64,000 nucleotides of DNA from Exiguobacterium sp. Leaf196. GTDB taxonomy: Bacteria; Bacillota; Bacilli; Exiguobacteriales; Exiguobacteriaceae. Positions 18,662-28,779 of this stretch are shown here, piece after piece. Positions within the stretch are counted from its first letter, which is position 1, and each line of letters starts with the position of its first letter. The translations under genes were made by a program, and so were the position numbers. The notes under the pieces are model-generated. The model was not told the DNA's origin. It did not search any database and saw only the letters and a list, made by a program, of their open reading frames with translations. The stretch is from NCBI RefSeq assembly GCF_001423965.1, contig NZ_LMPV01000006.1, forward strand, positions 186,001 through 250,000, in the 5' to 3' direction.

Positions 18662-18700
18662 ATGGGGAGAAAGAGCGCTGAATCACGCCTTTCTCCCCAT
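18662..18700 (-). terminator. Intrinsic terminator of trmFO
   Basis: Twelve-bp perfect stem (ATGGGGAGAAAG with CTTTCTCCCCAT) and a 15-nt loop, beginning 7 bases after the trmFO stop and followed by a modest U-rich tract (TTTCTTAATTT). It ends the dprA-topA-trmFO unit. Confidence 0.75.
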
Positions 18701-18706
18701 CAACAA

Positions 18707-20011
18707 TCACATATCCGTGAAATCTTTGATCGCTTCAAGCGCTCGCTCTGCATAGAGCGCATACTTCTCTGGTTTTTTCATCCGAACCGGGTGACCGACA
18801 AGTGCCGGAACCAAACCGAAGTTGGCATTCATTGGCTGGAAATTTTTCCCTTCCGTCGTCGTGATGTAATGCGACATTGCACCCATCATCGTCTCTTGCG
18901 GGAATGTAACCGGTTCTGCCTCGTTAACAAGACGCGCCGCATTGATTCCGGCAGTCAATCCGGATGCTGCTGACTCGACGTATCCTTCGACCCCTGTCAT
19001 TTGACCAGCAAAGAACAAGTCGTCACGCGTACGTGTTTGATACGTCGGTTTCAACAAGTTCGGTGAGTTGACGAACGTGTTCCGATGCATAACACCATAA
19101 CGGACGATTTCTGCATTTTCAAGACCTGGAATCAAACGAATGATCCGCTTTTGTTCGCCCCATTTTAAATGTGTCTGGAAGCCGACGAGATTAAACAGTG
19201 TCCCTGCTGAATTGTCTTGACGCAGTTGAACGACAGCATATGGTCGTTTTCCTGTTTTCGGATCTTCGAGTCCGACTGGCTTCATTGGTCCGAATAAGAG
19301 CGTTTTCGGACCACGAGAAGCGAGTACTTCAAAAGGCATGCATCCTTCGAAGTAAATCTCTTTTTCGAATTCCTTCAACGGAACGACTTCCGCATTGATT
19401 AGCTCGTCATAGAAGAGTTGGAATTCTTCTTCCGTCATTGGGCAATTCAAGTAGGCAGCTTCTCCTTTATCGTAACGCGATTTTAGGTACACCTTCTCAC
19501 GATCGATTGTATCCCCGTCGAGAATCGGTGCCGCTGCATCGAAGAAGTACAGGTAATCTTCGCCTGTGAATTGTTTAAGTGATTCCGATAATGCCGCACT
19601 CGTCAACGGACCCGTCGCAACGATCGTCGGACCATCTGGAATCGCTTCGATTTCTTCATGGTGGACTGTAACGTTCGGATGGTTTTTTAACGTTTCCGTC
19701 ACGTATCCTGCAAAGTCATGCCGATCGACAGCAAGTGCTCCACCTGCTGGGACGCTCGCTAAGTCTGCCGCCTTCATGATCAAGGAATCGAGCTGACGCA
19801 TTTCTTCCTTTAATACACCGACTGCGTTCGTCAGCTGATTTGCCCGAAGTGAGTTCGAACAGACGAGTTCTGCGAATTGGTCTGTATGGTGCGCGGGTGT
19901 CTGTTTGACTGGCCGCATTTCATATAAATCTACTTGTACGCCGCGTTTTGCAAGTTGCCATGCTGCTTCAGAACCTGCAAGTCCCGCGCCGATTACCGTT
20001 ACACGTTTCAA
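18707..20011 (-). CDS. trmFO: tRNA uracil-54 C5-methyltransferase TrmFO (folate/FAD)
   Basis: A 434-residue flavoprotein. The FAD-binding motif [10 protein letters not shown] is at residues 8-17; the cysteine C51 (ELVCSNSLR) and the later [13 protein letters not shown]-type cysteine match the catalytic pair of the family. It makes ribothymidine at tRNA position 54 using methylene-tetrahydrofolate. It starts with TTG at 20011, with GAGGAGG 8 nt upstream in the topA stop region; topA ends only 4 bases away. No other start in this frame fits the family N-terminus [10 protein letters not shown]. Confidence 0.96.
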   Translation of the reverse strand: MKRVTVIGAGLAGSEAAWQLAKRGVQVDLYEMRPVKQTPAHHTDQFAELVCSNSLRANQLTNAVGVLKEEMRQLDSLIMKAADLASVPAGGALAVDRHDFAGYVTETLKNHPNVTVHHEEIEAIPDGPTIVATGPLTSAALSESLKQFTGEDYLYFFDAAAPILDGDTIDREKVYLKSRYDKGEAAYLNCPMTEEEFQLFYDELINAEVVPLKEFEKEIYFEGCMPFEVLASRGPKTLLFGPMKPVGLEDPKTGKRPYAVVQLRQDNSAGTLFNLVGFQTHLKWGEQKRIIRLIPGLENAEIVRYGVMHRNTFVNSPNLLKPTYQTRTRDDLFFAGQMTGVEGYVESAASGLTAGINAARLVNEAEPVTFPQETMMGAMSHYITTTEGKNFQPMNANFGLVPALVGHPVRMKKPEKYALYAERALEAIKDFTDM

Positions 20012-20014
20012 CGG

Positions 20015-22111
20015 TCATTCCTCCTCTTGCTCCTGATCGATGCGTGTTTCATGATGTCCACAAGATGTACATTCTACTTTCACACCGTTCTTGATTTTCT
20101 TTTGTACCATCATACTGCTACATACCGGACATGGTTCTTCGACCGGTTTATCCCACGAAACGAACTCACATTCCGGATAGTTCGAACAACCGTAGAACAA
20201 ACGTCCTTTTTTACTTCGTCGTTCGACGATATCACCGGTTCCACATGTCGGACACTTCACACCAATCTCGACTTGGATTGGTTTCGTGTTACGACACTCT
20301 GGGAAATTCGAGCACGCCATGAACTTACCATAACGTCCCATCTTTATGACCATCGGATGACCACAGACTTCACAATCTTCTCCAGCTGGTTCATCTTTGA
20401 TTTCAATCTTCTCGATCTCTGCTTCCGCTCGTGTCAGACGTTTCGCAAAGGATTTATAGATTGGATCGACGACTTCCGTCCACTGCATGTCGCCTTTTTC
20501 GATCGCATCGAGTAAAGCTTCCATGTCTGCCGTGAACTGGACAGTGATGAACTCCTGGAAATAGTCGCTGATCATATCGATGACGAGTTCACCAAGTTCC
20601 GTTGGTAAGAATTTCTTCTCTTCAAGCGTCACGTAACCCCGTTTTTGAATCGTATCAAGTGTCGGCGCATACGTCGACGGACGACCAATTCCGAGTTCTT
20701 CCATCGCCCGGACAAGACGCGCTTCCGTATAACGTGGTGGTGGTTGAGTAAAGTGTTGCTTCGGTTCGATTGCTGATTGTTTCAACTCTTCCCCTTTATC
20801 AAGTGGAGGAAGTAATCCTTCCTTGACGTCGGTGACGGCCTCATCATCGGTATCTTCGATGTAAACCTTCATGAAGCCTGGGAATTTAACAGTTGATCCG
20901 TTCGCACGGAACATAACATCGTTCGAGACAAGGTCGATTTTGACGGTATCGAGAATTGCTGGCGCCATCTGACTTGCGACGAATCGTTCCCAGATCAGTT
21001 TATATAAACGGAATTGGTCACGCGATAGATACGATTTAACGAGTTGTGGTTCACGCATTGTCGAAGTCGGGCGAACCGCTTCGTGCGCATCCTGTGAGTT
21101 CGCTGATTTCTTTTCTTTGCGTTTTTCACTTGCGATGTATTCTTTTCCATACGCCTGCTCGATGAACCCGTGTGCTTCGAGGTTCGCCGATTCAGACGTC
21201 CGTGTTGAATCGGTACGCATATACGTGATCAAACCGACCGTACCTTCTTTTCCGATCTCGATTCCTTCGTATAGCTGTTGTGCGATCATCATTGTCTTCT
21301 TCGCTCGGAAATTCAGTTTACGTGCTGCTTCCTGTTGCAAAGAACTAGTCGTAAACGGTAACGCTGGATTCCGTTTCCGCTCTTTTTTCGTGACGGAATC
21401 AACTGTGAAGTCTTCTGAGAGTTGATTCAAGATTTGATCGACTTCTTCTTGCGAATGAAGTTCACGTTTCTTACCATCGACTCCGTAGAAGTTTGCTTCG
21501 AGCTTTTCACCGTTTGCATCGAGTTCGAGTTTGATCGTCCAGTATTCTTCTGGCATGAACGCATTGATTTCTTGTTCCCGGTCGATAATCATCTTAACGG
21601 CAACCGATTGTACACGTCCTGCAGATAAACCTTTTTTGATCTTCTTCCATAATAACGGACTCATGCTATAACCAACAAGGCGGTCCAAGATACGACGTGC
21701 TTGCTGTGCATCCACAAGATCATAATTGAGCTTGCGTGGTCGCTTGAACGAATCCTTGATGGCATCTTTCGTGATTTCATTGAAAACGACGCGGCACTCT
21801 GTTGATTCATCAACGCCTAATGCTTTGGCTAAATGCCATGCGATCGCTTCCCCTTCACGGTCGGGGTCGGCTGCGAGATAGATTTTTTGTGCTTTTTTCG
21901 CAGCTGTCTTGAGTTCTTTTAAGACCGGACCTTTACCACGGATCGTGATATATTTCGGTTCATAGTCATGTTCGACGTCGACTCCCATTTGGCTTTTCGG
22001 CAAGTCAATGACGTGCCCCATCGACGCTTTCACGGTATAGTTGGATCCGAGATAACGTTTAATGGTTTTTGCCTTAGCGGGTGACTCGACGATTACTAGA
22101 TATTTTGCCAT
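20015..22111 (-). CDS. topA: DNA topoisomerase I
   Basis: A 698-residue type IA topoisomerase. The Toprim domain is at the N-terminus ([29 protein letters not shown] near residue 110). The active tyrosine is in [12 protein letters not shown] near residue 300. Three C-terminal zinc-ribbon modules, each with four cysteines (CEVCGHP.., CPTCGTG.., CPVCSSM..), follow from about residue 575. It relaxes negative supercoils. It has its own promoter in the end of dprA (22159-22188) and is followed 4 bases later by trmFO. Confidence 0.97.
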   Translation of the reverse strand: MAKYLVIVESPAKAKTIKRYLGSNYTVKASMGHVIDLPKSQMGVDVEHDYEPKYITIRGKGPVLKELKTAAKKAQKIYLAADPDREGEAIAWHLAKALGVDESTECRVVFNEITKDAIKDSFKRPRKLNYDLVDAQQARRILDRLVGYSMSPLLWKKIKKGLSAGRVQSVAVKMIIDREQEINAFMPEEYWTIKLELDANGEKLEANFYGVDGKKRELHSQEEVDQILNQLSEDFTVDSVTKKERKRNPALPFTTSSLQQEAARKLNFRAKKTMMIAQQLYEGIEIGKEGTVGLITYMRTDSTRTSESANLEAHGFIEQAYGKEYIASEKRKEKKSANSQDAHEAVRPTSTMREPQLVKSYLSRDQFRLYKLIWERFVASQMAPAILDTVKIDLVSNDVMFRANGSTVKFPGFMKVYIEDTDDEAVTDVKEGLLPPLDKGEELKQSAIEPKQHFTQPPPRYTEARLVRAMEELGIGRPSTYAPTLDTIQKRGYVTLEEKKFLPTELGELVIDMISDYFQEFITVQFTADMEALLDAIEKGDMQWTEVVDPIYKSFAKRLTRAEAEIEKIEIKDEPAGEDCEVCGHPMVIKMGRYGKFMACSNFPECRNTKPIQVEIGVKCPTCGTGDIVERRSKKGRLFYGCSNYPECEFVSWDKPVEEPCPVCSSMMVQKKIKNGVKVECTSCGHHETRIDQEQEEE

Positions 22112-22158
22112 TGCAATCGCTCCCTATTAGAGGCGTACTCCGTATTTTAATCTCACTT

Positions 22159-22188
22159 ATCATAGTAGTCTCGATTCCCATTTGTCAA
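22159..22188 (-). promoter_or_regulatory. Sigma-A promoter of topA
   Basis: On the minus strand TTGACA (perfect -35), 18-nt spacer, TATGAT (5/6 -10). The elements overlap the last codons and stop of dprA, giving topA-trmFO a promoter independent of dprA. Confidence 0.75.
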
Positions 22189-22987
22189 CGTTCAGCCGAA
22201 TAGTTTTTGAAACTTCTTCCGGATCAAGGAGTGGAATCGCTCCTTCTGCGATCAATTGATTCGTTCCGGCAAAGAACGTTTCAGTCGGACACCCCGGTAA
22301 ACAATAGACATCTTTTCCTTGATCGAGCGCGTGACTTGCTGTGTTCATCGTACCACTTCGTTTTGCTGCCTCGACGATGATCAACGACGAGGACAAGCCG
22401 GCAATAATCCGATTTCGTTCTAGAAATTGAAATTTTTGAATGGGTGTGCCAGGTGGATATTCGGAGAGAAGAAGACCATTCGAGAAGATACGTTCAAAAA
22501 GAGCAGCATGGGAAGTAGGATATAGACGATCAAGTCCGCCGGCCAGAACCGCAATTGTTGTCTGTTGATGTTTTAAGGATAGACGATGGACGAGGGCATC
22601 GATGCCATATGCGCCTCCGGAAACGGTGGCGAGATCTGGATGAAAGAAGGGTTGTAGAAAATGCATGCGGGAAAGGTGTTGCGGTGAGGGAGTTCGACTA
22701 CCGATGATACTGATGCGTGGAAGAGTTAGGCGGGACGGATCACCGCGGTAAAAGAGGGCATAGATAGGTTGAGGAATCGTCAGTAGTACGGTTGGAAACA
22801 GTGGATCTCCTTTAACTAGAATCGACTCTTCGATCCGATCAAGTTGCAGTGCTTGTTCATATCGTTTTCGAAGCCGATTTGAAACGGGTAATTCATGGCT
22901 TGGAACGATTCCGAACCGTTCAATCAATTGAACAATCGGATATGGTACCTGACACATGGCGAAGCGGACATACAGTTCTCGATTCAT
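22160..22987 (-). CDS. dprA: DNA-processing protein DprA (Smf)
   Basis: A 275-residue Rossmann-like protein. Recognisable DprA elements are ISIIGSRTPSPQ, TVSGGAYGIDALVHR, IAVLAGGLDRLYP, ERNRIIAGLSSSLIIVEA and KRSGTMNTASHALDQG. DprA binds incoming single-stranded DNA during transformation and loads RecA. The C-terminal winged-helix domain of longer homologues is absent, the protein ending soon after the Rossmann fold. It lies before topA as smf does in Bacillus. Confidence 0.94.
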   Translation of the reverse strand: MNRELYVRFAMCQVPYPIVQLIERFGIVPSHELPVSNRLRKRYEQALQLDRIEESILVKGDPLFPTVLLTIPQPIYALFYRGDPSRLTLPRISIIGSRTPSPQHLSRMHFLQPFFHPDLATVSGGAYGIDALVHRLSLKHQQTTIAVLAGGLDRLYPTSHAALFERIFSNGLLLSEYPPGTPIQKFQFLERNRIIAGLSSSLIIVEAAKRSGTMNTASHALDQGKDVYCLPGCPTETFFAGTNQLIAEGAIPLLDPEEVSKTIRLNVDKWESRLL

Positions 22988-23032
22988 GAGATCAACGCTC
23001 CTTCTTTAAGCTTCTTATTTATATAGAAGAAA

Positions 23033-23057
23033 GCCGTCCTGATTTGATCAGGACAGC
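23033..23057 (-). terminator. Intrinsic terminator of sucCD
   Basis: An 11-bp stem with one G-U pair, 3-nt loop and a T-rich tail on the minus strand, starting about 13 bases after the sucD stop. The plus-strand reading also has a run of T, so it could work both ways. It lies just before dprA. Confidence 0.85.
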
Positions 23058-23069
23058 TCTTTTTTTGAT

Positions 23070-23987
23070 TTATTTGACTGTGCTGTTCGTCACGCACTCG
23101 TCATAGATCCCTGCTTCTTTGATGACACGGATTAACGTCTCACCAATGACAGCTGGTGTTTCTGCCACTTCAATTCCGTTTGCACGGAGTGTCTTGATTT
23201 TTTCAGCAGCTGTTCCTTTACCGCCGGAAATGATCGCACCTGCGTGACCCATCCGTTTACCGGCAGGAGCCGTTTGACCACCGATGAAACCGATGACTGG
23301 CTTCGTCATGTTCGCTTTGACCCACTCAGCCGCTTCTTCTTCCGCTGTTCCACCGATTTCACCTAACATGATGACGGCTTTTGTTTCTGGATCTTCATTG
23401 AACGCTTTTAGCGTATCGATGAAGTCTGTTCCATTGACTGGGTCGCCCCCGATACCGACAGCTGTCGATTGACCGATGCCTGCCGTCGTCAATTGATGAA
23501 CGGCTTCATACGTCAACGTTCCAGAACGCGAAACGATTCCGACATGTCCCGGTGTATGGATGTATCCTGGCATGATACCAAGTTTTGCGACACCTGGAGT
23601 GATGACGCCTGGACAGTTTGGTCCGATAAGACGAACTGGCTTGCCATCAAGGTAACGTTTTACTTTAACCATATCAAGGACTGGAATACCTTCCGTGATA
23701 CAGATGATTAATGCGATGTTCGCATCTGCTGCTTCCATGATCGCATCTGCTGCGAATGCTGGTGGCACGTAGATAATCGATGCGTTCGCACCTGTTTTGT
23801 CGACCGCTTGTGCGACCGTATCGAAGACAGGAACACCACCAAGTACTTCCGTACCGCCTTTTCCTGGTGTGACACCACCTACGAGGTTTGTTCCGTAGTC
23901 GATCATCTGTTCACCATGGAACATCCCTTGATTACCTGTAATCCCTTGAATAATGACTTTCGTCGATTCGTTCACCCAAATACTCAT
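23070..23987 (-). CDS. sucD: Succinyl-CoA synthetase alpha subunit
   Basis: A 305-residue protein with the CoA-binding Rossmann domain ([18 protein letters not shown]) and the ligase domain with the active phosphohistidine in [14 protein letters not shown] (about residue 250). With SucC it interconverts succinyl-CoA and succinate plus nucleoside triphosphate in the citric acid cycle. SD GGGGGAG lies 6 nt before the ATG, 13 bases after the sucC stop. The final NSTVK tail makes it a few residues longer than usual. Confidence 0.97.
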   Translation of the reverse strand: MSIWVNESTKVIIQGITGNQGMFHGEQMIDYGTNLVGGVTPGKGGTEVLGGVPVFDTVAQAVDKTGANASIIYVPPAFAADAIMEAADANIALIICITEGIPVLDMVKVKRYLDGKPVRLIGPNCPGVITPGVAKLGIMPGYIHTPGHVGIVSRSGTLTYEAVHQLTTAGIGQSTAVGIGGDPVNGTDFIDTLKAFNEDPETKAVIMLGEIGGTAEEEAAEWVKANMTKPVIGFIGGQTAPAGKRMGHAGAIISGGKGTAAEKIKTLRANGIEVAETPAVIGETLIRVIKEAGIYDECVTNSTVK

Positions 23988-24000
23988 CTTTAGCTCCCCC

Positions 24001-25161
24001 TTACTTCACGAGCGCAGCAATTTTTTCTGCGCCGTCTGCCATTGATGTAGCTGCTGTAATCGCTAGACCTGAATCTTTGAGAATTTGTTTTCCTGCATCA
24101 ACATTCGTCCCTTCAAGACGAACGACGAGCGGCAATTCGAGACCGACTTCTTTTGTCGCCGCAACGATACCTTCTGCGATGACGTCACATTTCATGATTC
24201 CACCGAAAATGTTAACGAAAATCCCTTTAACGTTCTCATCCGACAAGATCAGTTTGAAGGCTTCTGTTACCTTCTCCTTCGTCGCACCACCACCGACATC
24301 AAGGAAGTTCGCAGGATCACCACTGAAGTGTTTGATGATATCCATCGTTGCCATGGCAAGACCAGCACCATTGACGAGGCAGCCGATATTTCCATCGAGC
24401 GCGATGTAGTTCAAATCACTCTTCGATGCTTCGACTTCGCGTGGATCTTCTTCTGTTTCATCACGTAACGCCACGATGTCCGCATGACGATATAATGCGT
24501 TCGAGTCGAAGTTCAACTTCGCGTCCAGCGCGAGAACTTCGCCATCCTTCGTCGTAACGAGTGGGTTAATTTCTGCGATTGAACAATCCTTGTCGACGAA
24601 GAAATTATAAAGTTTCGTGACCATACCGACGAACTTGTTGACGAGCTTCACAGGAACACCCATTGCGAACGCAAGTTTACGCGCTTGGAATCCTTGAAGA
24701 CCAACTGCAGGATCGACGACTTCTTTAATGATTTTTTCCGGTGTCGCTTCCGCCACCTCTTCGATGTCCATACCACCTTCGCTTGATCCCATGATGACGA
24801 CACGTCCTGTCACACGATCAAGTACGATTCCAAGATAGTATTCTTTATCAATCGCACAGCCTTCTTCGACGAGAAGACGTTGAACGACTTTTCCTTCGGG
24901 ACCTGTTTGGTGCGTGACGAGCGTTTTGCCGAGTAACTCCGTCGCATATTCCTTCACTTCTTCTTGCGATTTCGCAAGCTTGACGCCACCTGCTTTACCG
25001 CGTCCCCCCGCGTGAATTTGAGCTTTGACGACTTTAATCGGGCCTGACAATTGTTCTGATGCATCGACCGCCTCTTCGACGGTGAAGGCTGCGATTCCGT
25101 TTGGTACGGGTACCCCGTACGAACGAAGTAATTCTTTTGCCTGATACTCATGTACATTCAT
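24001..25161 (-). CDS. sucC: Succinyl-CoA synthetase beta subunit
   Basis: A 386-residue ATP-grasp protein of normal length. It opens [20 protein letters not shown] and has the [12 protein letters not shown] glycine loop, [10 protein letters not shown] metal-binding segment and [16 protein letters not shown] near the C-terminus. It binds the nucleotide and forms the complex with SucD. The promoter and overlapping cre site immediately upstream suggest catabolite control. SD GGGGG lies 8 nt before the ATG. Confidence 0.97.
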   Translation of the reverse strand: MNVHEYQAKELLRSYGVPVPNGIAAFTVEEAVDASEQLSGPIKVVKAQIHAGGRGKAGGVKLAKSQEEVKEYATELLGKTLVTHQTGPEGKVVQRLLVEEGCAIDKEYYLGIVLDRVTGRVVIMGSSEGGMDIEEVAEATPEKIIKEVVDPAVGLQGFQARKLAFAMGVPVKLVNKFVGMVTKLYNFFVDKDCSIAEINPLVTTKDGEVLALDAKLNFDSNALYRHADIVALRDETEEDPREVEASKSDLNYIALDGNIGCLVNGAGLAMATMDIIKHFSGDPANFLDVGGGATKEKVTEAFKLILSDENVKGIFVNIFGGIMKCDVIAEGIVAATKEVGLELPLVVRLEGTNVDAGKQILKDSGLAITAATSMADGAEKIAALVK

Positions 25162-25200
25162 GAAAAAATCCCCCTTAACCCCTTTAGTTTCGGCTCTTTC

Positions 25201-25229
25201 ATTGTAGTTAAAATTGGAAGCGCTGTCTA
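25201..25229 (-). promoter_or_regulatory. Sigma-A promoter of sucCD
   Basis: On the minus strand TAGACA (-35, 5/6), exact 17-nt spacer, TACAAT (-10, 5/6), with about 40 bases to the sucC ATG. It falls in the 87-base gap between ylqH and sucC. Confidence 0.8.
25214..25228 (+). promoter_or_regulatory. Candidate cre (CcpA) site in the sucCD promoter
   Basis: The 15-mer TTGGAAGCGCTGTCT fits the cre consensus WTGNAANCGNWNNCW at every position. It covers the spacer and most of the -35 of the sucCD promoter, the position expected for direct CcpA repression. Confidence 0.65.
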
Positions 25230-25248
25230 TCGTTATCGACCGAAAGCT

Positions 25249-25509
25249 TTATTTTTTCAGAATTCCATTTTGATCAAGACGATATAAAAAGGCGAATAAT
25301 TCGGCAATGACACCGTATAGTTCTTCTGGGATCTGTTCTGATACTTGAACAGCATCCAGTAACGTCATCAGCGTTTCGTCCTGCCGGATCGGAATATCGT
25401 GCTTTAATGCCTCTTCTAAAATCCGTTCCGCGATGTGTTCTGATCCCTTAGCGACGACTTTCGGCGCATGCATTTGTTCTTCGTATGATAGAGCAATCGC
25501 TTTTTTCAT
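25249..25509 (-). CDS. ylqH: FlhB C-terminal-like small protein YlqH
   Basis: An 86-residue soluble protein that resembles the cytoplasmic C-terminal domain of FlhB (AIALSYEEQMHAPKVVAKG, then IPEELYGVIAELFAFLYRLD). It has no membrane helices and starts after the point where FlhB has its NPTH autocleavage site, so it looks like a free-standing cleaved domain. The equivalent YlqH of B. subtilis lies in the same place. The function in this genome is unknown. It overlaps ylqG by ATGA. Confidence 0.85.
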   Translation of the reverse strand: MKKAIALSYEEQMHAPKVVAKGSEHIAERILEEALKHDIPIRQDETLMTLLDAVQVSEQIPEELYGVIAELFAFLYRLDQNGILKK

Positions 25510-26372
25510 ATATGGAGATCCACCCTTCCATTACGCGTCGAGATATCATGTGGTATGCGTTCTTTCGTCTGTTCGACCCAATCGAATCGCGTCAACGCAT
25601 AGCCCTGTTCCTCGAGTCGTGCTTGAATCTGAGGCGTATAGGCTTGCATGAACGTATTGACGTGTGCGTATGGATGAAAGACGGAAATCGAAACGTTCCG
25701 GTCTACGATCAAGACATCAATTGCGACCTCACCAAGCGTCGGTAATTGTAAGTATAAGACGACCCGGGCATGATTTGGATCAAACGTTCGTTCGAACGGT
25801 GCTTCCATCATGAGATCAACATCTTCGAAAGGTCCGAATTGAGGTAATTGAAATAAATATACTCCTTTTCCTACTTCATTTGTTGCTTGAACGAGTTGTT
25901 GCGCTAAAATTTGATCACTCGTCTTTCGATCAAGCGATCGACCTGCCTCGTCGCCCTTTGCCAATTGAACGAGTTCAGTAAGAGCGTGTTTTAACTGCTT
26001 CGCTTCTCCTTCCGTCACGGGTTGACCGATTTGCCTTAGTAGTTCCCGTGTTTCCGCAGTCGGTACCATCTGGCGCTGTAAAAAGGAATCGAGTAACTGG
26101 GGTAATGCTGATTTTTGCGGGACAGACTCAGTCGAGATGATTTTTAAGACCGGTTGTCCTTCTGCTGAAACGACTTGAAAGCGATACATGCTCCCTTCTT
26201 TTAGTTCAGCCGTCGTCCCTGCCGTCAAGACGCGTTGACCGACCTGTAGTTCCATTAATCCGTCCGGCAACAGTTTTAATACTTTGCCGACGATGTTTGC
26301 GCCTTCCCGTAACGGTAAGTTCGCATGATCGATGATTTTAAATGGTAGTAAGGCACGATGTTCGATGTGCAT
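25506..26372 (-). CDS. ylqG: Uncharacterised protein YlqG
   Basis: A 288-residue soluble protein, no signal or membrane segment. I recognise it only by position between rnhB and ylqH, as in B. subtilis. A beta-rich N-terminus (residues 1-90) is followed by a helical middle and a C-terminal domain (about 180-260) with VVLYLQLPTLGEVAIDVLIV, which resembles the hook-length-control C-terminal fold of FliK. That, with the FlhB-like YlqH beside it, suggests a FliK-FlhB-like pair, but this is inference. SD GGAGGG lies 7 nt before the ATG. Confidence 0.75.
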   Translation of the reverse strand: MHIEHRALLPFKIIDHANLPLREGANIVGKVLKLLPDGLMELQVGQRVLTAGTTAELKEGSMYRFQVVSAEGQPVLKIISTESVPQKSALPQLLDSFLQRQMVPTAETRELLRQIGQPVTEGEAKQLKHALTELVQLAKGDEAGRSLDRKTSDQILAQQLVQATNEVGKGVYLFQLPQFGPFEDVDLMMEAPFERTFDPNHARVVLYLQLPTLGEVAIDVLIVDRNVSISVFHPYAHVNTFMQAYTPQIQARLEEQGYALTRFDWVEQTKERIPHDISTRNGRVDLHI

Positions 26373-26384
26373 GCTCGATCCCTC

Positions 26385-27137
26385 CTAGAGACGTTCTTTG
26401 ACAGGACGGAATGTTTTTCGGTGAATCGGTGTGACGCCCAGTGTATCAAGTGCTTGTAAATGCGTCGCAGTCCCGTAACCTGCGTGAGTTTCAAATCCGT
26501 ATCCCGGATACTCGATCGCGTATTGTTCCATCATCGCATCTCGTGTCTCTTTTGCGACGACGCTTGCTGCAGCGATGGAGACACTTCTCGCATCTCCTTT
26601 GATGAGAGAGAGTTGTGGTGTGTCGTCGTCGAGTGTCATCGCATCAACCAGCAAGGCCTCAGGTTTGAGTTGACGAACCGCGACTTGCATTGCCCGTTTC
26701 GATGCTTGATAGATGTTGATCTCGTCAATTTCAGCTGGTTCGATGATGCCGACCGCAATCTCTGCAACGTCTTGTAGGTGTTTAAATGCCGCTTGTCGTT
26801 GTATTTTACTCATTTGTTTTGAATCCGTTAGTCCTGGATGATAGAACCCTTCTGGTAAGATGACAGCTGCCGCGACGACTGGACCAGCAAGCGGTCCCCG
26901 TCCCACTTCATCCACTCCGGCAATCCGTCTATATCCTTGCTGATGATACTGTTCTTCGAACGTGAACTGCTCCTTGAAATCGATCCGTTGTTGCTCTTCG
27001 AGGGCAAATCGTCGTTCTGTCTGACGAAACAGTGTATGCACCCCTTTTCGCGCGTCCGATGCGAGTTCCTGCTTCAATTGTGAAAACTCCTCGATCGTGA
27101 TGTTGTGTAGACGTTCCTTTAATTCCGTAATCTTCAT
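26385..27137 (-). CDS. rnhB: Ribonuclease HII
   Basis: A 250-residue RNase HII with the N-terminal extension of the Bacillus type (residues 1-65) before the catalytic core. The acidic residues are in GVDEVGRGPLAGP (Asp and Glu) and later DAMTLDDD. It cleaves the RNA strand of RNA-DNA hybrids, including single ribonucleotides. A terminator-like hairpin sits directly upstream, its T tract ending 17 nt before the ATG, so expression may depend on read-through. AAAGGAGC is the SD. Confidence 0.95.
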   Translation of the reverse strand: MKITELKERLHNITIEEFSQLKQELASDARKGVHTLFRQTERRFALEEQQRIDFKEQFTFEEQYHQQGYRRIAGVDEVGRGPLAGPVVAAAVILPEGFYHPGLTDSKQMSKIQRQAAFKHLQDVAEIAVGIIEPAEIDEINIYQASKRAMQVAVRQLKPEALLVDAMTLDDDTPQLSLIKGDARSVSIAAASVVAKETRDAMMEQYAIEYPGYGFETHAGYGTATHLQALDTLGVTPIHRKTFRPVKERL

Positions 27138-27159
27138 CTGTTTCGCTCCTTTGAAAAAA

Positions 27160-27185
27160 ACTTGGACATCGAAGGATGTCCAAGT
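27160..27185 (-). terminator. Intrinsic terminator between rbgA and rnhB
   Basis: Perfect 11-bp stem (ACTTGGACATC arms), 4-nt loop and seven T on the minus strand, right after the rbgA stop. The rnhB SD begins within a few bases of the T tract. Confidence 0.9.
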
Positions 27186-27188
27186 CCG

Positions 27189-28052
27189 TTATGCATGCGT
27201 TTCCCATTCTTCCACTGTTTCGAGCGTCACACGCCCTAGCTTTTCCGTCCGTAGTTCATGCAGAAGCATTTCACTCGTCCGTTCGAAATCGACGTAGCCA
27301 CCTGAAACGAATCCGCGCTTTTTACCGATGGCTTCGAGTACATCAACCGCTTCTCCTGATACTTCGTCGAGACGATAACGCTCACGTAACTGCTCCGGAT
27401 AACGCGTCTTTAGCTCACGAAGGGCAAACAGCGCGATATCGTCGATGTTTAAGATATCATCCTTGATCGCTCCTGTCGCTGCCAACCGATACCCGACGAC
27501 TTGATCGTCGAACTTCGGCCAGAGGATACCTGGTGTATCGAGTAATTCCATCTCGCCTGTCTTCATCTTGATCCATTGCTGGCGTTTCGTCACACCTGGG
27601 CGGTCACCCGTGATCGCAATGTTCCGACCGGCGAGTCGATTGATGAGTGTCGACTTCCCAACGTTTGGAATGCCGATGATCAAGGCACGAATCGCACTCG
27701 GATTCCGACCTTTCTCCCGCATTCGTGCATGTTTTTCTTTCATTAGTCGTAAAGCACCTTCATGAATTTGATTCAATCCTTTATTGTGCTTCGCGTCGAC
27801 CGCGACGACATCAACACCATCTGCCCGTAATGCGTGCATCCACTGTTCGGTCACTCGTTTGTCCGCCATATCCGCTTTGTTGAGGACGATCAATCGTGGC
27901 TTACCTGCCGTGATTTGTTCGACCATCGGGTTACGGCTCGACATTGGAAGACGTGCATCGACAAGTTCGATCACGACATCGATCAACTTTAATTTTTCTG
28001 TAACTTCCCGCCGTGCTTTGGCCATGTGACCGGGGAACCATTGAATCGTCAT
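27189..28052 (-). CDS. rbgA: Ribosome biogenesis GTPase RbgA (YlqF)
   Basis: A 287-residue circularly permuted GTPase. The G4 motif NKAD (58-61) comes first, then G1 GIPNVGKS (127-134) and G3 DTPG (172-175). The N-terminal [11 protein letters not shown] is the family hallmark. It acts late in 50S subunit assembly. In-frame codons extend to 28115, but GAGG 8 nt before the ATG at 28052 and the family N-terminus fix the start. It is followed by a strong terminator. Confidence 0.96.
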   Translation of the reverse strand: MTIQWFPGHMAKARREVTEKLKLIDVVIELVDARLPMSSRNPMVEQITAGKPRLIVLNKADMADKRVTEQWMHALRADGVDVVAVDAKHNKGLNQIHEGALRLMKEKHARMREKGRNPSAIRALIIGIPNVGKSTLINRLAGRNIAITGDRPGVTKRQQWIKMKTGEMELLDTPGILWPKFDDQVVGYRLAATGAIKDDILNIDDIALFALRELKTRYPEQLRERYRLDEVSGEAVDVLEAIGKKRGFVSGGYVDFERTSEMLLHELRTEKLGRVTLETVEEWETHA

Positions 28053-28122
28053 ATCCTTCACCTCGTTCATATATTCCTGGACTTCTTGCTGATCATACGA
28101 TACTTGAAAAAACATCCACTCT

Positions 28123-28134
28123 CTAGTATACGCA
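28123..28134 (-). promoter_or_regulatory. Possible promoter -10 element before rbgA
   Basis: The minus-strand 12-mer TGCGTATACTAG contains a TATACT -10 and occurs identically before lepB (28780-28791). Both copies follow a terminator T tract. No good -35 is seen at 16-18 nt, so this is a weak call. Confidence 0.35.
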
Positions 28135-28150
28135 ACTTAAGACAAGAAAA

Positions 28151-28192
28151 GAAGATGAGGTACTTACTTTTCACGGTAAGCGTCTCATCTTC
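28151..28192 (-). terminator. Intrinsic terminator after lepB
   Basis: Arms GAAGATGAG and CTCATCTTC with a small internal bulge and a further 5-bp CTTAC stem, closed by an 8-nt loop and followed by TTTTCTTGTC on the minus strand. It starts 8 bases after the lepB stop. Confidence 0.8.
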
Positions 28193-28199
28193 TTTCGTT

Positions 28200-28739
28200 T
28201 TAATCGACAGAGCGTACATCATTGAATGGATAGAATACGAAGTTCGTCGTTCCGACGATTTGATCCTCATCCACAAAACCGATATCACGACTATCTTTTG
28301 AATTTTGACGATTATCTCCCATGACGAATACCTTCCCTTTTGGAACAGTCGTTTTTCCTGTCCGTTCCTCAAGTGTAAAGTCCTCCGTCAATGGAACACC
28401 ATTCATCTGAGCTTTGTACTCTTTTAAATACGGTTCAGCTACTTTCTTATCGTTGACGTACAACGTATCGTCTTTATAATACATCGTATCTCCCGGAACA
28501 GCGATCACTCGTTTGATATAGTCGCGTGTTTCCGTTGCATGAAAGACGACGATATCGCCTCTTTCTGGTTCATTAAAATAATACGGAATCTTATTGACGA
28601 TCATCCGATCCGCATTGTGTAAGGTCGGCATCATCGATTCCCCATCGACGATGACGGGTACGAACAGGAACGTTCGAATGATGAACGCGATGACAAGCGC
28701 TACGACGAGCGCTTTTACCCAACTGAATAACTCCTTCAC
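28200..28739 (-). CDS. lepB: Type I signal peptidase
   Basis: A 179-residue membrane-anchored peptidase of the Gram-positive SipS type. One N-terminal anchor (about residues 7-30) precedes the catalytic Ser in GESMMPTL (S35); the Lys partner is in YIKRVIAVPGD (K76); MGDNRQNSKDSR is the conserved C-terminal box. It removes signal peptides from exported proteins. The first GTG at 28748 directly abuts the SD; the GTG at 28739, 8 nt after AAGGGAG, is a better start. Inserted here between rplS and rbgA. Confidence 0.94.
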   Translation of the reverse strand: MKELFSWVKALVVALVIAFIIRTFLFVPVIVDGESMMPTLHNADRMIVNKIPYYFNEPERGDIVVFHATETRDYIKRVIAVPGDTMYYKDDTLYVNDKKVAEPYLKEYKAQMNGVPLTEDFTLEERTGKTTVPKGKVFVMGDNRQNSKDSRDIGFVDEDQIVGTTNFVFYPFNDVRSVD

Positions 28740-28779
28740 GAATTCCACTCCCTTGATTAACGCAATTTCTTCCTATGGA

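Noticed and set aside
28053-28115. Longer N-terminus of rbgA
   Set aside because: The family starts at [10 protein letters not shown] and a good SD precedes that ATG; the extra 21 residues are probably leader.
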